DNA of 42,111 nt. Source: Armatimonadota bacterium (GTDB lineage Bacteria; Armatimonadota; Zipacnadia; Zipacnadales; VGFC01). Within the stretch, counting starts at the first letter, position 1, and each line of letters opens with the position of its first letter. Shown here one piece after another: positions 1 to 8,358 of this stretch. The stretch spans positions 1 through 42,111 of the forward strand of contig VGFC01000013.1 in NCBI GenBank assembly GCA_016869045.1. Direction: 5' to 3'. The notes below the pieces were generated by a model. The model was not told the DNA's origin, made no database searches, and saw only the letters and a list, made by a program, of their open reading frames with translations. The position numbers and the translations under genes are program-made.

Positions 1-570
1 CAGGTCCTCGAAGATCGGCCGCCGGCGCAGCCGGTCCGGCTCGAACCCGTTGATCGTCTCGACCCGCAGGAGCGAGTGATAGCGCTCGTTCTCCTTGGGA
101 GGACGCACGGGTCCGCTCACGGTGTCGCCGGTACGCAGATTGAACCGCCGGATCTGCGTCTCCGCGACGTAGACGTCCGTGCGCGGATCGGACGTGTACG
201 AGCCCGACCGCAGATACCCGCGGTTATCCGGCAGCACATCCAGTATCCCGTAGCGGCGTTGCAGCCCATCGTCGTCGCCCCGGGACGCGAGCAGGATGTT
301 CATCAGCAGGTCCTGCTTCTTCAGCGCCTGCACGTCCGGGATGCCGAGGCCCGCGCAGATCTCCCGCAGCTCCGGCGGCGTCTTGCCCACCAGTTCCGGA
401 TAGGCGAGACCCTTCGGCCGCACTGAGACGCGCGGCAGCTCATCCACCGGCTCCTCGGCAGGCGCCGGCTCGGGCTCCGGCTCCGGCTCTTCGGCCTCGG
501 CCTCGAATACGGGCTCCAGGGAAACGTCCTCGTCTGCGACCGGTTGTCTACTCCTGCGTGGGGGACTCAT
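1..570 (-). CDS. rho: Transcription termination factor Rho, N-terminal 190 residues (gene runs off the window)
   Basis: This encodes the ATP-dependent RNA helicase that ends transcription. Only the N-terminal part is inside the window. After an acidic, Pro/Glu-rich leader of ~50 residues (EAEAEEPEPEPEPAPAEEP) comes the Rho N-terminal helical domain (KTPPELREICAGLGI, KKQDLLMNIL). The cold-shock-like RNA-binding domain follows (YGILDVLPDNRGYLRS, DVYVAETQIRRFNLRTGD, GPVRPPKENERYHSLLRVE), matching the family closely. The acidic insert is longer than in E. coli Rho, as in many high-GC bacteria. The ATG at 570 lies inside the 3' end of hpt (23 nt overlap), with a short AGAGG upstream, so translation is probably coupled. 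The ATPase domain lies outside the window. Confidence 0.95.
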   Translation of the reverse strand, partial: MSPPRRSRQPVADEDVSLEPVFEAEAEEPEPEPEPAPAEEPVDELPRVSVRPKGLAYPELVGKTPPELREICAGLGIPDVQALKKQDLLMNILLASRGDDDGLQRRYGILDVLPDNRGYLRSGSYTSDPRTDVYVAETQIRRFNLRTGDTVSGPVRPPKENERYHSLLRVETINGFEPDRLRRRPIFEDL

Positions 571-1126
571 AGGCCTCTGGCTTCAGGACTGCGACATAGG
601 GCAGTCCGCGGTAGTGTTGGGCAAAGTCCAGCCCGTAACCTACGACGAACCTGTCTGGGATCTCGAAACCGACGTATCGAGGGTGGAACTCCACCGCTCG
701 GCGTGAGGGCTTATCGAGTAGCACGCACACCTCGACCGAGGCCGCACCCTTGGCTCGCAGGCACTCCGCGAGGGCGGCGAGGGTCCGCCCCGTGTCCACG
801 ATGTCCTCTACCACAAGCGCGTGTATTCCCTCAATGGGACGGTCCAGGTCCTTTGTCAGCTCACACGCGCCCCGCGAGACCGTGCCGTCGCAGTAGCTCG
901 ACGCGCCCACGAACTCAACCGTAGCGGGCACCGTCAGCCTGCGCAGCAGGTCCGACAGGAACACCGCCGATCCGTTCAGGACGCCCACGACCACCAGCGG
1001 CCGTTCCGCATAGTCCCGGGAGACCTCCGCCGCGAGTTCAGCCACCTTCCCCGCGATCTGCTCCTCCGTGAGCAAGACCTCAGCGATGTGCTCCGTGTAC
1101 GCGGCAGGCCCCGCCAGGGCGCTCAT
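548..1126 (-). CDS. hpt: Hypoxanthine(-guanine) phosphoribosyltransferase
   Basis: Purine salvage enzyme of the cytoplasm that joins hypoxanthine or guanine to PRPP to give IMP or GMP. The PRPP-binding loop VVEDIVDTGRTL is intact. Other family landmarks are GVLNGSAVFLSDLLR, the VEFVGASSY flexible-loop region, LLDKPSRR, and the C-terminal base-binding stretch VGFEIPDRFVVGYGLDF. Length (~192 residues) is normal. The frame opens at 1144 inside guaA, but the ATG at 1126 is the better start because GGGAG lies about 11 nt before it and the first ATG has no ribosome site. It sits between guaA and rho in one transcription unit, and the guaA-hpt pairing fits purine nucleotide supply. Confidence 0.93.
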   Translation of the reverse strand: MSALAGPAAYTEHIAEVLLTEEQIAGKVAELAAEVSRDYAERPLVVVGVLNGSAVFLSDLLRRLTVPATVEFVGASSYCDGTVSRGACELTKDLDRPIEGIHALVVEDIVDTGRTLAALAECLRAKGAASVEVCVLLDKPSRRAVEFHPRYVGFEIPDRFVVGYGLDFAQHYRGLPYVAVLKPEAYESPTQE

Positions 1127-1134
1127 CGTCGCCG

Positions 1135-2688
1135 CTACTCCCATTCGATGGTGGCCGGCGGCTTCGTGGTGACGTCGTACAGGACGCGGCTGACCCCTCG
1201 CACCTCGTTCACGATTCGCGTCGCAATCCGCCCGAGCACGTCGTACGGAATCCGCGCCCAGTCCGCGGTCATGAAGTCATCGGTGACGACCGCCCGGATG
1301 ACCACCGGATACCCGTGCACTCGGTCGTCGCCCAGCACACCGACTGTGCGCACATCCGGCAGCGCCGCCAAGTACTGGCTGATCTCGCGCTGCAGCCCCG
1401 CCGCCTCGATCTCCTGCCGCACGATCGCGTCCGCCCGCTTCCCGATGTCTAGCTTCTCCGGGGTAACCTCGCCATTGACGCGCACCGCAAACCCGGGCCC
1501 GGGGAACGGCTGCCGATAGGCGATCTCCTCGGGCAGGTCCAGGGCGAGAGCGACCTGTCGAACCTCGTCCTTGAACAGGAGCCGAAGTGGCTCAACATTC
1601 GTCAGCCGCATGTCCTCCGGCAGCCCCTCCACGTTGTGGTGGCTCTTGATGCGGGCGGTCGCCCCTCCCCCACTCTCGATCACGTCGGGGTACAGCGTGC
1701 CATGGGCGATGAACTCGAAGTCCCCGAGCTTCGCGGACTCCTCCTCAAAGACGCGGATGAAGGTCTCCCCCACCACCTTGCGCTTGCGCTCCGGGTCCGA
1801 GATGCCCGCAAGGTTGTGCAAGAACCGCTCGGAAGCCTCGACAGCGACGAACGACTCACCCAGCAGCGGGGCAAAGGTCGCCCTGACCTGCTGCGGTTCA
1901 CCCAGGCGCATCAGGCCCGTATCGATGAACATGCAGACGGCGCGCTCACCCACAGCCCGCCGGGCCAGCAGAGCGACGACCGCCGAGTCCACCCCCCCGG
2001 ACATGGCGCACAGGATGCGCCGGTCCCCGACTGTCTCGCGAATGCGCGCGACAGCCTCATCGACGAAGTCCGCGCTGGTCCAGTCGCCCCTACACCCGGC
2101 GGCGTTGTACAGGAAGTTGCGCAGTAACTTGGGCCCGAAGGGCGTGTGCGAAACCTCAGGGTGGAACTGAACGCCGTACAGCCGCCGGTCCGGGTCGCCC
2201 ATCGCCGCCAGGATGCCGTCCGCGCTGACCGCGAGCCGCCGGAACCCGGTCGGCGGCGCCGTAACGTGGTCGCCATGGCTCATCCAGCAGGTCGGCTGTC
2301 GCTCGATGCCCTCGAACAGCCCGTCGCTTCCGTCTTCCTCGATCGCGATCTGCGACAGGCCGTACTCGCGCGTCGTCCCCGGCTCCACGTTCCCGTCCAT
2401 CACGTGCGCCATGAGCTGGTGCCCGTAGCAGATGCCCAGCACCGGTATCCCCGCCTCGAACAGCTTCGGGTCCACCGTCGGCGCGCCCTCGCCGTACACG
2501 CTGGCCGGCCCGCCCGACAGGATGATCGCCTTCGGCCGCTCCGCCAGCAACTCCGCCAGCGGGACGTCGTGCCGCCGCATCTCGCAGTACACGTTCTGCT
2601 CGCGAACCTTGCGCACGATCAGTTGCACATACTGCGCCCCGAAATCGAGGACGACCGCCAGTTCGTGCGAACGGGAATCCGGCGTCAT
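1135..2688 (-). CDS. guaA: GMP synthase (glutamine-hydrolysing)
   Basis: Converts XMP, ATP and glutamine to GMP, the last step of guanine nucleotide synthesis. The class I amidotransferase domain comes first: nucleophile Cys87 in GICYGHQLM, then His176 and Glu178 in [11 protein letters not shown]. The ATP-pyrophosphatase domain carries the P-loop SGGVDS (about 230-235). The dimerisation domain ends in the family signature [19 protein letters not shown]. Length is 517 residues, as usual. The frame can be opened 27 nt earlier (2715), but AAGAGGG is well placed before the ATG at 2688, so that start was chosen. It is the first gene of the guaA-hpt-rho unit, with a long leader and consensus promoter upstream. 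Confidence 0.97.
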   Translation of the reverse strand: MTPDSRSHELAVVLDFGAQYVQLIVRKVREQNVYCEMRRHDVPLAELLAERPKAIILSGGPASVYGEGAPTVDPKLFEAGIPVLGICYGHQLMAHVMDGNVEPGTTREYGLSQIAIEEDGSDGLFEGIERQPTCWMSHGDHVTAPPTGFRRLAVSADGILAAMGDPDRRLYGVQFHPEVSHTPFGPKLLRNFLYNAAGCRGDWTSADFVDEAVARIRETVGDRRILCAMSGGVDSAVVALLARRAVGERAVCMFIDTGLMRLGEPQQVRATFAPLLGESFVAVEASERFLHNLAGISDPERKRKVVGETFIRVFEEESAKLGDFEFIAHGTLYPDVIESGGGATARIKSHHNVEGLPEDMRLTNVEPLRLLFKDEVRQVALALDLPEEIAYRQPFPGPGFAVRVNGEVTPEKLDIGKRADAIVRQEIEAAGLQREISQYLAALPDVRTVGVLGDDRVHGYPVVIRAVVTDDFMTADWARIPYDVLGRIATRIVNEVRGVSRVLYDVTTKPPATIEWE

Positions 2689-3011
2689 GCGTGGTGCGAC
2701 CCTCTTGTGATGCACTGCGGCGCGTCGGCCGGGCTGGGGTTCATCCGGATCACTCTACGTGGGCGCTGCCATGTGGTCTCGCTGCCGAGGCACGCGGCGG
2801 TCTCATCCGGTCACGCCATCGGGGATTCACAACCGTCCAAGATCGACACGCTCGAACCTGCCGTGGGGCACAAGACGACGGCCGACCCTACTGCGTCTCG
2901 TTGCCACCAACGTTCACGGGCAAGTCAGCCGGGGAATCGCTCTGGATGCGAGTCTGGCGTCGCGGTGTACGCTCAATGACGCTCGACGAGGCCCAACCGA
3001 TCCGGCCTCTA
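2689..3011 (-). other. Long untranslated leader of guaA (~320 nt), no recognised riboswitch
   Basis: The stretch between the guaA start and its consensus promoter holds no credible gene. The transcript would have a ~320 nt leader. I looked for a purine-riboswitch core and a T-box antiterminator and found neither. A small hairpin (CGTTGGTGGCAACG) is visible near 2900. Leaders this long often carry regulation, but nothing here proves it. Confidence 0.4.
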
Positions 3012-3017
3012 CGGTCG

Positions 3018-3046
3018 AGTATACCAAGTGGGTCAAGGCTTGTCAA
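3018..3046 (-). promoter_or_regulatory. Consensus sigma-70 type promoter of the guaA-hpt-rho unit
   Basis: On the minus strand TTGACA (3041-3046) is followed after exactly 17 nt by TATACT (3018-3023). In GC-rich DNA this is a strong match. The predicted start of transcription is near 3011, and it reads into guaA. Confidence 0.8.
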
Positions 3047-3085
3047 CGAGGCCGCGCACGATTCTCACCGCGTCCGAGGGCCAGG

Positions 3086-3982
3086 CTACTCAAGCCGTAC
3101 GGTGTAGCCGAGGGCCGACTCCTGAGGCGGACCCAGCGTCTCCGCCAGCGCACGCACAGCGGGCGACCTCTCACTCCAACAGACTCGTTGCGCGGCGACC
3201 ATGCCCGTAGCCATGTACGGGTAGCGAAGGTCGTAGCAGTCGTAGAGTCTGCAGAGAAACGACTCGAAGCGCAGCAGGCTGTCCGGAGGGGGAAACGCGC
3301 TGTAGACCTCCCCGGCGTGCTCCTCCTCCGGATCGACCAACACGAGGCCCACGGACTCGTAGCGCGAGGACTCGTTCCGCACGAACCTGCGCCCGGTGAG
3401 GTTCGCGAGCACACTATGGTACCGGACGACGCTGGCCACAACCGCGGCCGCATCTCCCTCGCCGACCACGCACACATCGTTCTGCGCAATGCCCGGCCTC
3501 GTTGAGCGGTTCGCCCGTATCAGCGACAGGAAGCCATAGACCAGTCCCGGATACATCATGTGGACGTTGGTACAGTCGCCAATCGCCTCTTCCATCCGGT
3601 TGGTCAGATTGCGGAACGCACCCCCCGTGCCCTTCACCGAGACCGCCAGCACCGGCCCGAGGTCAGGCTTGGTGACCACGACATCGATGCCTTTGGTCCT
3701 CAGTCCGCCGATCACTGTCCGCTCTGACACCGTCGCTACGGAGGGGTCGAACTCCAGCAGGTGTTGCCCCGCTGCCCGCCGGTACGTGAGCGGCGGATGG
3801 GGCGTAACCTCATCCGGCAGGAATCCTCCCTCCAGGACCAGTCGCAGCGCGATGTACTGGTGGATGGGTCGGATGTGAGCTTGGCTCTGGGTCTCGCTGC
3901 TGCGTGCGAAGACCTCCAGGGCCGGCCGCAGGCACAGGTAGGGCGGCGTGCCCTCAAGCCACGTGTCGCCACTGTCGGGCAA
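3086..3982 (-). CDS. Probable type II restriction endonuclease, PD-(D/E)XK-like
   Basis: A 298-residue protein encoded directly after, and overlapping, an adenine methylase, so it is most likely the nuclease partner. A candidate catalytic core is Asp100 in KGIDVVVT followed by Lys117 in LAVSVKGT. This fits the D-x(n)-(E/S)xK pattern of PD-(D/E)XK nucleases with Ser in place of the usual acidic residue. No other family is recognisable. The start is an unusual TTG at 3982, inside the last codons of the methylase, with GGAGGGG at good spacing; the 29 nt overlap implies translational coupling. Delayed synthesis of nuclease after methylase would protect the host DNA. The function is inferred mainly from context. 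Confidence 0.6.
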   Translation of the reverse strand: MPDSGDTWLEGTPPYLCLRPALEVFARSSETQSQAHIRPIHQYIALRLVLEGGFLPDEVTPHPPLTYRRAAGQHLLEFDPSVATVSERTVIGGLRTKGIDVVVTKPDLGPVLAVSVKGTGGAFRNLTNRMEEAIGDCTNVHMMYPGLVYGFLSLIRANRSTRPGIAQNDVCVVGEGDAAAVVASVVRYHSVLANLTGRRFVRNESSRYESVGLVLVDPEEEHAGEVYSAFPPPDSLLRFESFLCRLYDCYDLRYPYMATGMVAAQRVCWSERSPAVRALAETLGPPQESALGYTVRLE

Positions 3983-5414
3983 AGTCGATCCCCTCCAGAA
4001 GAACGTCCAGGTCCTGACGGTTCAGCGCAAGGCCGCCCCAGGGGACGACCACGCGCCCCGCCTCTCTGGGCTCCAGCTTCAGCAGGCCCCCTCCCAAGGG
4101 GTGCCCTTCCACCTCTTGGCTCAGCCGACTCAACGGCGTACACCAGGCCTCCTGCAGCTTGCCGAACGCCTCGCCGTTACGCATCCGCACCGTGTGGACC
4201 GAGTTGGTGCACACACAGGCCGCGAGGTTCTGGACCAGCGCCGTCTCCTTGCCACTCATCACGGAAAGAAAAGCATCGGGCACCACGACCCCCGGGACGC
4301 TGTACCACGGATCGCGCACGCGGCACTTGTAGCGGCGCCCAGCCTCTCGTCCCTCGGCCGAGTCCAGGTACCGGCGCACGCCGTCCGGCAGCGGGCCCGT
4401 AGGCGGCAGCGCAAGGAGGAGCACGGGAAGGTCACTCCGCAGCCACTCCTCCACCGTCGCCTCATCGACAACGCGAGGCGGAAGCTGCTCGCCGCGACGC
4501 ACGGCAACGCGGGTGAACGCCCGCGGCACGCCCCACAGGTCGGCCGCGCGAAGGGTCAGATGGAAGAAGTCATTCGCGCCGGTCACGTACCCGATGCTGA
4601 CGTCCGCGACATCGGCCAGCCGTTTCGTGCCGGGGTCCGCACTGAGTCGCTCGTAGAGCCCGAGCACGGCCGGCGGAAGAAGGTGCTTCCGCAGCCTCGC
4701 CCCATCCCGTGTCACTTCGCTCACGGGCACGCGCCGCGACGCAGAGGGGGGAGCCTCGGAGCAGTCGAACCGGTCTACGACGGCGAGGTCCACCCCGTCC
4801 GTCTTCCCACCGCAGCCCTCGGCGTACAGCACCCATGTGTCCTCCGAAAGCTCCGGGAACAGCTTGTGGCGCACCGCCACCACCAGAACCCGGCTGAAGT
4901 GCGCGCAGAGCGCGCCCAGCAGTGTACGGGCGTACGTGGCGTGCCCTATCTCCGCCGGCACGACGAACCCCAACCGCCCTCCCGGTCTCAGCAGACCTGC
5001 GGCCACGGCCACGAAGGGCGCCCACGACGACGTGAGCTGCGAGAAGCTCGCCCCCAGTCTGCGCGATAGCGCAAGGGCCATCTCCCGCGTCTTGCCGGTG
5101 AAGTGCTGGTACCGGATGAAGGGTGGATTGCCCCCAACCGCGTCGAAACGGTGCTCGCAGCGGAGGGCCCACTGGAAGAAGTCGGCGTGATGGACCGTCG
5201 CGTGCGGCGCCCGCTCTCGCGCAGCCCTCCATGACGACTCGCAGGACTCGACCCCCGTGGACTCGCGGTGCGCCTCGAGAAAGCGACCATCCCCGCACGA
5301 CGGATCGAGAAGCGAGTCAGTCCGGTCGCGGACCAGCCACTTGGTGAGCGACGCCACCACATGGGGCGGCGTGTAGTACTGGCCGAGTCGCTTCTTCGCG
5401 TCCGTGAGGGCCAT
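3954..5414 (-). CDS. N6-adenine DNA methyltransferase, gamma-type (restriction-modification)
   Basis: A 486-residue S-adenosylmethionine-dependent methylase that modifies adenine in DNA. Motif X lies at the N-terminus (LGQYYTPPHVVASL), motif I is LLDPSCGDGRFL, and the catalytic motif IV is GGNPPFIRY. The order X-I-IV with target recognition in the C-terminal half is that of gamma-class enzymes such as those of the PstI/Eco57I type. The open frame extends upstream to 5855 across the neighbouring gene, but the true start is the ATG at 5414, preceded by GGAGACAGAGG. The nuclease gene begins inside its 3' end. The recognition sequence cannot be told from the sequence. Confidence 0.9.
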   Translation of the reverse strand: MALTDAKKRLGQYYTPPHVVASLTKWLVRDRTDSLLDPSCGDGRFLEAHRESTGVESCESSWRAARERAPHATVHHADFFQWALRCEHRFDAVGGNPPFIRYQHFTGKTREMALALSRRLGASFSQLTSSWAPFVAVAAGLLRPGGRLGFVVPAEIGHATYARTLLGALCAHFSRVLVVAVRHKLFPELSEDTWVLYAEGCGGKTDGVDLAVVDRFDCSEAPPSASRRVPVSEVTRDGARLRKHLLPPAVLGLYERLSADPGTKRLADVADVSIGYVTGANDFFHLTLRAADLWGVPRAFTRVAVRRGEQLPPRVVDEATVEEWLRSDLPVLLLALPPTGPLPDGVRRYLDSAEGREAGRRYKCRVRDPWYSVPGVVVPDAFLSVMSGKETALVQNLAACVCTNSVHTVRMRNGEAFGKLQEAWCTPLSRLSQEVEGHPLGGGLLKLEPREAGRVVVPWGGLALNRQDLDVLLEGIDFARQWRHVA

Positions 5415-5497
5415 CCTCTGTCTCCGCGGCTGGGCAGCCGGCGACCTCACTGTAAGCCGCCTGTCTGTTGGTGTCAAGGAGTGCGGCTCCCTCCGCC

Positions 5498-6364
5498 TCA
5501 GACCACCGGCGGCACGCCCGTCTCCGCGAGGGGGTGTGTCGGCAGGGGCTCCCAGACGCACTCCTCGTCGGCCGGGCCGCTCTCCTGCGAGAAGACGTGC
5601 CGCCAGCGCTTCTTGAAGGTCATCCCGTTCTTGATCGTGACGTAGCGGAAGTTCACGTCTACGGAGCCGTCGGTGGTGACGTTCTCGAAGTGGTACAGCT
5701 CGGCGACCGGCTCGTAGAGGACGCGGAAGCCGTTCTGCCGGGCGTGGTAGCAGTAGTCGAAGTCCTCGAACTGTGCGGGGTTGAAGATCTCGTCGAGCCC
5801 CCCGATGGCGTCCGGCACGGCGCGCTTCATCAGCCACGCGGCGCTGATGAGGCACTGCACTTCCCGGCGGACGTTGTGCTCGGGATCATCCAGAGGTCGA
5901 CCGCGGCCAAGGTACTTCGGGCGGCCGTTCGGCGAGATGGCTGCGCCCGCGTGCTCGATGTCGTAGGGCGGAAAGGGGTACACGAGCTTCGGCCCGACGA
6001 TCCCCGCGCTCGGCTCGTCCTCCAGCGTTCGCATGAGCGTGCTCAGCCACCCTCGGCTGCGCATCGCCGTGTCGTTGTCCAGGAAGCCGATGTACGCGCC
6101 CGCCGCAATCTTCAGCCCCTGGTTCCGCGCCGTGCACGCTCCCACGTTGGAGTCGTTCTCGATCAGGTGGAAGGCTACGCCCGCCTGCTCCGCGAGAGCC
6201 GGGAACGAGTCTCGCAGGTAATCGACCGAGCCGTCCTGCGAGCCGTTGTCGATGACGATGATCTCGCCCGGAAGCGGCTCGCCCTTCAGCAAGGACTCAA
6301 GGCAGAGGGCGGTGTAGGGCTGCTTGTTGTAGGAGACGACGATCAGCGAGGTCTGCGGCGGCAT
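5498..6364 (-). CDS. GT2 family glycosyltransferase
   Basis: A 288-residue GT-A fold transferase that would move a sugar from a nucleotide donor to a cell-surface polysaccharide or glycoprotein. The N-terminus SLIVVSYNKQPYTALCLESL and the nucleotide-binding VIDNGSQDGSVDYL are typical. The metal-binding DxD-like motif is GFLDNDTAM, and the acceptor-side acid motif is FEDFDYCYHARQNGF. The protein has no membrane segment. The ATG at 6364 has GGGAG 6 nt upstream. It ends 83 nt before the methylase gene. An insertion sequence lies only 51 nt upstream and may have cut it off from an earlier promoter. Confidence 0.88.
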   Translation of the reverse strand: MPPQTSLIVVSYNKQPYTALCLESLLKGEPLPGEIIVIDNGSQDGSVDYLRDSFPALAEQAGVAFHLIENDSNVGACTARNQGLKIAAGAYIGFLDNDTAMRSRGWLSTLMRTLEDEPSAGIVGPKLVYPFPPYDIEHAGAAISPNGRPKYLGRGRPLDDPEHNVRREVQCLISAAWLMKRAVPDAIGGLDEIFNPAQFEDFDYCYHARQNGFRVLYEPVAELYHFENVTTDGSVDVNFRYVTIKNGMTFKKRWRHVFSQESGPADEECVWEPLPTHPLAETGVPPVV

Positions 6365-6415
6365 CTGAGGCTCCCAGTCTCAGGACCTTCCCCCGCGGGC
6401 CCCCGCCGGGGCCTT

Positions 6416-6484
6416 TGGAGGACAGGCATTCCTGTTGCTTGCCGCAGGCGCGTAACGGTCAGCGCTTGCCAGATTGTCGTAACG
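6416..6484. repeat. Left end of the insertion sequence with two tandem inner repeats
   Basis: It starts TGGAGGACAGGCA. It then contains two related 19-mers of the form TTGCC(N)7CGTAACG at 6439-6457 and 6466-6484, 27 nt apart. These are likely transposase-binding sites. The second copy lies inside the 3' end of the transposase gene. Confidence 0.75.
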
Positions 6485-7745
6485 CTGCCCGGCGGTTGTT
6501 CTGGATGTCGAGGATGTCGTGAGCGTCCAGCCCGCGGGCCGGGCAGCGGAGCGTGACGGTGCCGTCGGGCGTCTGGAAGACGAAGTGTCGGTCGGCCGGG
6601 TCGAAGGTGACGTCGAAGAGGCGTTCGCGATGCTCGCGGCCAAAGGAGTAGTCGCAGCCGGCGATGGAGGTCTTGCCCACGCGATCGGTGCGTCGCTGCC
6701 AGCGGAACCGGGCGAGGTACTGATCGACACGGTCGAGGGAGAAGGACTGCGACTCACGATCCGGCGTGTAGGGTCGTCGGGGCCCGGCGGCTTCGGGATG
6801 GGCCTGCAAGGGCGAACGTCCGGTGCACGAACCGGCGCGGGACGGATAGGTATGGTTGAGGAAATCGACCGTCTGGCGGGAGAGTTCCCGAAGTTCGTCG
6901 AGCGAGGCGAACGGTCCGCCACGCAGGACGAGGCTGTTGTAGGTGCGGTTGAACCGCTCGACACAGCCGTTCTGCGTGACTTGGCCTTTGGTGATCGTCT
7001 CGTGGGCGATGCCCAGGCCGACGAGCCAGAGAGTGAAATGCGAGGGGAAGCCGGTCTGCGGCATGGTGCCGACGAAGCAGGAGCCTTTGTCGGTGCGCAG
7101 GATGTCGGGCAGCCCCCAGCGAGCGAAGCAGGCGCGGCAGGCGCCCTGCATGTCGCGGCCGGTCAGCGTGGCGTTGGTGCGCTGCAGCTGGAAGACCTCC
7201 GCGCCCACGGTCACCGAGGAGTAGACGTCGCGCACGTTGGCCACCGTGACCTGGTGCGGCAGACCCGCGACGCGGCACTTCTCCTTCAGGTCCATCTGCC
7301 AGAGGTGGTGGGCGTGTTGCGTCTGCCGCGCCAACGGCGTCACGGGCACCTGTTGCCGCAGCGGCACTTTGGGGGGGCGATTCTCCCAGTCCCGCACATA
7401 CCGATAGAAGGACGACAAGGCGGGAACCGCGGCGCGCAGTTCGGGGGTCAGCTTCGGATCGGCCAAGACGTGCTGGCGCAAATACGGCAGGCCCCACTGC
7501 GGGTGCTGTTGCCGCAACCGTCGCACCACCTCGATCACCTCCGACGGAGTCCGATGCCACAGACCGATCGGCTTCCGGGGGCGGTCGGCCAGGGCCTGGC
7601 GGCCCTTCGCCCGCCCCTCGCGCCACCACTTGCGGGCCGTCTCATAGTGAATGCCCAGGTCTGCCGCGATCGCGGCCAACGACTCGCCGGCTCGATGGCG
7701 GTCCAGAATAGCCACGCGCTGCTCCGGCGTCAACGGTGAACGCAT
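6459..7745 (-). CDS. DDE (rve/integrase-core) transposase, IS481-like
   Basis: A 428-residue transposase. The N-terminus is a helix-turn-helix (LTPEQRVAILDRHRAGESLAAIAADLGI...ARKWW). The integrase core supplies Asp152 in LWQMDLKEK, Asp219 in LRTDKGSCF and Glu263 in NGCVERFNRTY. The second spacing (43 residues) is longer than the usual 35. A C-terminal beta-rich domain (YSFGREHRERLFDVTFD) is as in IS481 relatives. The frame opens at 7811, but the ATG at 7745 with GGGAGGG 7-8 nt upstream is preferred. No stops or frameshifts were seen, so the gene looks intact. Confidence 0.88.
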   Translation of the reverse strand: MRSPLTPEQRVAILDRHRAGESLAAIAADLGIHYETARKWWREGRAKGRQALADRPRKPIGLWHRTPSEVIEVVRRLRQQHPQWGLPYLRQHVLADPKLTPELRAAVPALSSFYRYVRDWENRPPKVPLRQQVPVTPLARQTQHAHHLWQMDLKEKCRVAGLPHQVTVANVRDVYSSVTVGAEVFQLQRTNATLTGRDMQGACRACFARWGLPDILRTDKGSCFVGTMPQTGFPSHFTLWLVGLGIAHETITKGQVTQNGCVERFNRTYNSLVLRGGPFASLDELRELSRQTVDFLNHTYPSRAGSCTGRSPLQAHPEAAGPRRPYTPDRESQSFSLDRVDQYLARFRWQRRTDRVGKTSIAGCDYSFGREHRERLFDVTFDPADRHFVFQTPDGTVTLRCPARGLDAHDILDIQNNRRAALRQSGKR

Positions 7746-7818
7746 GAGAATCCCTCCCTGAGTGGCCAGCTCACGGAGAGAGTTCGACGCCGAGTCCCAA
7801 TTCACCTGCATGTTATAC

Positions 7819-7885
7819 CGTTACGATACTGTGGCAATTCGACCGATACGCGCCTTTGACAAACAACAATCCTGCCTGTCCTCCA
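7819..7885. repeat. Right end of the insertion sequence
   Basis: On the minus strand it reads inward from TGGAGGACAGGCA, then a GGCGCGTATCGGTC block matching the left end, then TTGCCACAGTATCGTAACG, which is 16/19 identical to the left inner repeat. It contains an outward TTGACA at 7856-7861, but no -10 box stands at the right distance. Confidence 0.75.
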
Positions 7886-7901
7886 CATACGGAGCCCGCC
7901 C

Positions 7902-8348
7902 ATGCAATACAGCGAGGGCACGGTCGGTCGGGTGTTCGCAGTTCGGCTGGAACACGGAGAGCCGATGCCGGAGTCACTGGAGCGCCTGGCTCTGGAGAAG
8001 GGCGTCCAGTGTGGGCTGGCGATCATGGTGGGCGGCGCGGAGGAGGGAAGTCGATTCGTCGTCGGCCCTCGGGACGGAGCGGCGACGCCGGTCGTACCGA
8101 TGGTCGGCGTCCTGTCGGGCGCACACGAGGTAGTGGCGGTCGGCACCCTCTTCCCGGACGAGGCGGGGCGTCCGGTCCTGCACATGCACGCCGCTTTCGG
8201 GCGGGGCGATCGCACACTCAGCGGCTGCATCCGCGAGGGGATCGTCGCGTGGCAGGTCCTGGAGGTCATCCTGCTCGAACTCGTCGGCCTCGACGCCACG
8301 CGCGTCCCCGATGAGGCGACGGGCTTCCGCCTGCTTCAGTGCCGGTAG
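7902..8348 (+). CDS. PPC/DUF296 domain protein
   Basis: A 148-residue single-domain protein of the PPC (plants and prokaryotes conserved, DUF296) family. The fold has a metal-binding His pair, seen here as His94 and His96 in VLHMHAAFGRGD, and the typical GVLSGAHEVVAVGT strand region. In plants the domain accompanies AT-hooks; free bacterial forms are trimers of unknown reaction. GGAG stands before the ATG. The gene starts 16 nt beyond the insertion sequence. It converges on the next gene with a 10 nt gap, so no room for a separate terminator exists. Confidence 0.8.
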   Translation: MQYSEGTVGRVFAVRLEHGEPMPESLERLALEKGVQCGLAIMVGGAEEGSRFVVGPRDGAATPVVPMVGVLSGAHEVVAVGTLFPDEAGRPVLHMHAAFGRGDRTLSGCIREGIVAWQVLEVILLELVGLDATRVPDEATGFRLLQCR

Positions 8349-8358
8349 TCACGGCGCC

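Larger units (their letters stand above)
6416..7885 (-). mobile_element. Complete insertion sequence (1470 bp) with long, imperfect terminal inverted repeats
   Basis: One transposase gene lies between two inverted ends that both begin TGGAGGACAGGCA. Over the outer 45 nt the ends agree at about 36 positions. A second inner block, TTGCC...CGTAACG, is also shared. No target-site duplication is visible: the flanks read GCCTT on the left and CATAC on the right. The element may be old, or the family may leave none. The terminal TG...CA dinucleotides fit rve-type (DDE integrase-like) elements near IS481. Confidence 0.85.

Noticed and set aside
2689-3011. Purine riboswitch or T-box in the guaA leader
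   Set aside because: No conserved purine core and no antiterminator of the AGGGTGGNACCGCG type could be found.
7856-7884. Outward promoter from the insertion sequence end driving the PPC gene
   Set aside because: TTGACA is present, but the position 17 nt later reads TCCTCC, with no -10 box.
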